NCBI GenBank assembly: GCA_003153375.1
Contig: PLYM01000136.1
Coordinates: 1-58,845 of the forward strand
Direction: 5' to 3'
DNA length: 58,845 nt
From: Planctomycetaceae bacterium
Lineage (GTDB): Bacteria; Planctomycetota; Planctomycetia; Pirellulales; PALSA-1355
Below the pieces are notes generated by a model. The model was not told the DNA's origin, searched no databases, and saw only the letters and a list, made by a program, of their open reading frames with translations. Shown piece after piece: positions 56,073-58,845 of this stretch (its first letter is position 1; every line of letters begins with the position of its first letter). A program made the translations under genes and the position numbers.

Positions 56073-56309
56073 TCAAAGGGCAGCGACCGCAGCGACCTGT
56101 CTTCCATTCAAGCGGTCCACGGCAAGTTGTTCAAAACTCTGATCGACATTCCATAGCAGTTCGTCACCAGCGACCGATTCCGACGGCTCATCTTCCAGGT
56201 CTGCGAGGACTCGAGCAGGGGCCAGTTCGGCCGGCTCGCTTTGCACTGCCGCGGCGTCAGCGGCCGCCCTCGCCACGGGGGAAGGAGTCGCCCATCGCAG
56301 CCCAGCCAA
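56073..56309 (-). pseudogene. Fragment fused at the recombinase truncation point
   Basis: The minus-strand frame has protein-like composition (ELAPARVLADLEDEPSES, DELLWNVDQSFEQLAVDRL) and ends 17 bases before the gene at 56055. It begins inside the end of the truncated third recombinase in another frame, so it looks like the surviving tail of a gene cut by the event that truncated the recombinase. It might also be a short gene of its own starting at GTG. Confidence 0.35.
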
Positions 56310-57003
56310 GCCCGCCGACGGCAGACGGGATAGGGAACAAAGCAGCGTCTTCGCCGGGAGCGATCTCCTTCAGCCACTCCGCGAGCAAGGCGGCTGTCGC
56401 ATTCCAGAGCGGCATGCATCGATCCTTCCGGCCTTTCCCATGGATACGAGCGGAAGCGGTCGATCCGAACTGAATATCTTTGCGGTGGAGACCAATCGCC
56501 TCTGACACTCTCGCGCCGGTGTTATACATGACCGTGAACAACGCCCGGTCGCGGCGTCCACTCCAGACGTCTCGGTCGGAGGCATGGAGCACAGCTTCGA
56601 TTTCGGCACGAGTCAGGTAGCCCAACAGAGGCCGGTTGAATCGCTTTCGCGGGATGGCCAACACCCGCTGAGTCAGCGGCAACGTGGTCGGATCGCAAGC
56701 ACTGACGTAGTTGAAGAACGCCCGGATAGCGGCCAGGCGAGCGTTTCGAGTGCGCACCGAATTGCCCCGCCGCGCTTCCAAGTCGTCCAGGAAGGCCAGC
56801 ACGGTCGGGGCGTCGATGTCATCGAGATCCAACTGCGCTGGAGACACGCGACGCCGCTGCTTCAGGAATGCAAGTAGCAGCCGGAACGTGTCCCGATAGG
56901 CGGCCACCGTATGGGCGCTGACGTTCTGTTGGTTCTGCAACCGCTTGCAGAAGAAGTCCCGGACCAGGGTGGCGAAGCCCGGTGGTTGGCAGGATTGATT
57001 CAT
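56257..57003 (-). pseudogene. Third tyrosine recombinase of the trio, C-terminally truncated
   Basis: 248 residues. The N-terminal core-binding domain is intact (DFFCKRLQNQQNVSAHTVAAYRDTFRLLLAF), and the catalytic domain begins with LTRAEIEAVL, YNTGARVSEAIGL (first catalytic Arg) and IHGKGRKDRCMPL (Lys). It then ends after ALFPIPSAVGG with an unrelated short tail, so the His-x2-Arg, second His and Tyr nucleophile are missing. A complete copy would be about 330 residues. The start overlaps the stop of the second recombinase by 4 bases (ATGA), the arrangement seen in recombinase-in-trio elements. Confidence 0.82.
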
Positions 57004-57439
57004 GAACCAGCCTCCTCTCGTGTCTTTTGGCCTGCGAACGACTCGAACCGCTGAGCGGCACGGGCCATCAAGCCTGGAGTGGCGGTCAGATACCAGTAGG
57101 TGTCACTCACCTTGACATGTACGGCGCCGTCCGCCGGTGGGCCGGACCGAGCATCCCGCGCGGAGGCACCTGCGTGTTTGGTTCGGTCACGGCCAAATGA
57201 CGGGCAAAACAGCGAACCACTTCCAGCCGCCGTGCGCAGTACAGTCGATCGCAGCCTTCGGGCAGCCGTGCCCACTGTAAGGCCAATTCGATAGTCAGCG
57301 GACCGCGCTGCGCGGCGGCATCGGCGAACGCGGCAAACTGCAGTAGCAATTGCCCCTCGATTCGCAGCCGATAGCCGAGCCCACGGCGGAACACGAGATA
57401 CTGTTCGACCTTTGCCAACATGCTGTTCGTGGACTTCAT
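57000..57439 (-). pseudogene. Second tyrosine recombinase of the trio, internally deleted
   Basis: From ATG 57439 the first 110 residues are a normal N-terminal domain (KVEQYLVFRRGLGYRLRIEG, RGMLGPAHRRTAPY), then the frame hits a stop at 57107. In another frame, from about 57120 to 57000, the typical end of such proteins follows (VHVKVSDTYWYLTATPGLMA). About 190 residues holding the catalytic domain are gone, with a frameshift at the junction near TACATGTCAAG. It overlaps the first recombinase stop by 4 bases and the third recombinase start by 4 bases. Confidence 0.82.
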
Positions 57440-58680
57440 GACCGCACCTCCTCGCACCCCGGCCACGATAGCGCGACATCAGCCAGCCGAACGAGATCCA
57501 CCTTGGTGTAGATCATGGTCGTGTCGATGCTGCGGTGACCGAGGATGTCAGCCACGCGCTTCAAGTCCGCTCCGGCTCGATGTAGTCGAGTGGCCGCCGT
57601 GTGACGCAAGACGTGCGTTCCAGTCCATTCCTCGCATCCTCCGACCGCAGCGTAGGCCCGCCGCATTACGCCGCGGACCAGTTCGCGAGAGACGGGGGCT
57701 CCGACCGGGACGCGATGCCGGACGAACACATGTCGGTCGGTCGTCTCGGGGCGGTGTCGGTGGAGGTAGTCGACGACCGCCCGCCGCACCCGATGCGGCA
57801 TCGGCAACACGCGATCCCGCCGCGACTTTCCGGCTGTCAGCCGGAGTGTTCCGGCGTCATCGTTCAGATCGTCGAGTGTCAGGTCCGCGACCTCAGCAGC
57901 CCGGAGACCAAGATCGACCATGCAAAGCGCAATCGCGTGATCCCGACGACCGCTGGATCGGGCCTGATCGAAGGAGGCGAGGAATGTCTCCAACTGGAGG
58001 TCGGTCATGACGGTCGGCAGTCCCGCTAGACGCCACTGCGGAAGCCGCGGGACGGCCCCGATCAGTCCAGGTCTGATCCTGCCTTGAAACTGCAACCAAC
58101 GCAGGAAGCTGCGCAGCGATCCGGCCGCAGTCCGCGCAGCAGCCAACAGGCCTTCGTGGCCATACCGAACGATGAACGACTGAACGTGATCAGGCCGGAG
58201 AGCCTTCCAGCAGATCCGGCCAGAGCCGAACACGAATTGAATGAACTCGCGGGCATAGCGTCGCCGATACAGCCGCGTCGCAGTGGTCAAGCCGCAAGTG
58301 CTGTGGAGGTAGGCACCGTACTCGACAACAATCCTCTCGATGGCGGGTCTGCTCGCTGGTGGTCGAGAACAAACCACCCCGGTATCTCTGAGATGGCGAA
58401 GCAGATGTCGCAGGGCTGCATGGACGTTGGCTCGCGGACGGTCTCCACATGGACGACGACAGGCGAAGGCTCTGGCGGTCGCTTCGTCGAGGGAGTCGAT
58501 GGCCTGGCGGCGTCTGCGGAGCCATTGAAGGAACACTTCCGCAGCGCAAAGGTAATTCTGGATCGTGTTGCGTGAATGGCCCCGACGGTGGAGACGGGCG
58601 AGAAATTCTTCGAGCATCGCAGCATGGGCGCCGGACCGAAGCCGACGGACGACCCGCGGACAGAAATAGTTGTCGAACAT
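57436..58680 (-). CDS. First tyrosine recombinase of a RIT-type trio, intact
   Basis: 414 residues from ATG 58680, which has AGGAG seven bases upstream. The catalytic set is complete: Arg260 (LGLRAAEVADL), Lys285, His356-x2-Arg359 (HVLRHTAATRLH), His382 (ILGHRS) and Tyr391 (TTMIYTKV). It is the first and longest of three tandem recombinase genes joined by ATGA overlaps, the gene order of recombinase-in-trio elements. The longer open frame upstream runs into the terminal repeats and is not coding. It may still bind or cut the repeats even though its two partners are broken. Confidence 0.9.
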   Translation of the reverse strand: MFDNYFCPRVVRRLRSGAHAAMLEEFLARLHRRGHSRNTIQNYLCAAEVFLQWLRRRRQAIDSLDEATARAFACRRPCGDRPRANVHAALRHLLRHLRDTGVVCSRPPASRPAIERIVVEYGAYLHSTCGLTTATRLYRRRYAREFIQFVFGSGRICWKALRPDHVQSFIVRYGHEGLLAAARTAAGSLRSFLRWLQFQGRIRPGLIGAVPRLPQWRLAGLPTVMTDLQLETFLASFDQARSSGRRDHAIALCMVDLGLRAAEVADLTLDDLNDDAGTLRLTAGKSRRDRVLPMPHRVRRAVVDYLHRHRPETTDRHVFVRHRVPVGAPVSRELVRGVMRRAYAAVGGCEEWTGTHVLRHTAATRLHRAGADLKRVADILGHRSIDTTMIYTKVDLVRLADVALSWPGCEEVRS

Positions 58681-58724
58681 AAAGGCTCTCCTGATGGTGG
58701 AACGGAACCAGGGAGCCTTCAGAA

Positions 58725-58845
58725 TTATGCGGAGTTCACCCGCCGCGATAGAGCCTTCAACCCCGCATGAATCGGCCGATCCGCCCGCAACTCCGCATAA
58801 CGCGGGACTCTGCATAATTGCGGTTATGCGGAGCTCCGCATAACC
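58725..58845. repeat. Nested inverted repeats at the outer end of the recombinase element
   Basis: The 10-mer TTATGCGGAG or its complement CTCCGCATAA occurs four times: 58725-58734, 58791-58800, 58824-58833 and 58834-58843. The first two extend to a 12-bp inverted pair (58725-58736 with 58789-58800), and the last two form a perfect 24-bp palindrome at 58822-58845, ending at the last base. They lie upstream of the first recombinase, where the crossover and binding sites of such elements are expected. Confidence 0.85.

Noticed and set aside
1-58845. CRISPR arrays, tRNA or rRNA genes, riboswitches
   Set aside because: No spaced direct repeats, tRNA-like cloverleaf ends or conserved rRNA stretches were noticed while reading; small RNAs cannot be excluded by eye.

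Overview
The window is high-GC DNA with the marks of a planctomycete, most likely a Pirellulales-like lineage. These are a DUF1501 Tat protein, a formylglycine-type sulfatase, exported proteins with a planctomycete LEPRxLLSA-like N-terminal motif, three ECF sigma factors each paired with a Ser/Thr kinase carrying TPR or WD40 repeats, and many conserved proteins of unknown function. I saw no rRNA, tRNA or CRISPR array. The taxonomic call is inference from gene content.

Layout. 0.6-9 kb: a YbjN-like protein with a clean terminator, a BaiN/HI0933-type flavoprotein, a sirtuin overlapping a Tat-exported protein, a TetR regulator overlapping a cupin gene and preceded by a perfect palindromic operator, and an APC-type permease behind a membrane protein. 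9-23 kb: a 1,713-residue exported protein (eight Ig-like modules, beta-propeller, dockerin-like calcium loops), divergent from two ECF sigma/kinase pairs that bracket a LEPR-motif exported protein. 23-29 kb: a compact VIT/VWA protein, rhombosortase and DUF2127 operon facing a sigma-54 activator, with a candidate sigma-54 promoter and a strong inverted repeat between them. 28.7-33.7 kb: hydrogenase maturation genes (protease, hypA, hypE, hypF) with a decayed SIS isomerase fragment and no hypB, hypC, hypD or structural hydrogenase genes. 33.7-43.2 kb: uvsE, a di-haem-motif cytochrome c, small DUF genes, DUF1501, a TIM-barrel isomerase, two VOC proteins and a sulfatase. 43.2-46.1 kb: a third ECF sigma/kinase pair whose kinase is broken by one in-frame TAG. 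46.3-53.8 kb: an RND pump (periplasmic adaptor plus permease), an AsmA-like protein and a DUF3050 protein. 53.9-58.8 kb: accessory DNA with a nuclease-like gene, unrecognised genes and fragments, and a decayed three-recombinase (RIT-type) element whose outer end carries nested TTATGCGGAG / CTCCGCATAA repeats reaching the last base of the window.

How genes may work together. The best candidate for a new system is 23.3-28.7 kb. The VIT/VWA protein ends in a Gly-Gly, hydrophobic, basic tail; its neighbour is a rhomboid protease of the type that cuts such tails; and a sigma-54 activator is divergent from both. This suggests a one-substrate surface-sorting module under dedicated sigma-54 control. 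The sigma/kinase pairs overlap or nearly touch and probably act as co-expressed signalling units. The hydrogenase maturation genes may share sigma-54 control, because a site with the same -24 box lies upstream of hypA.
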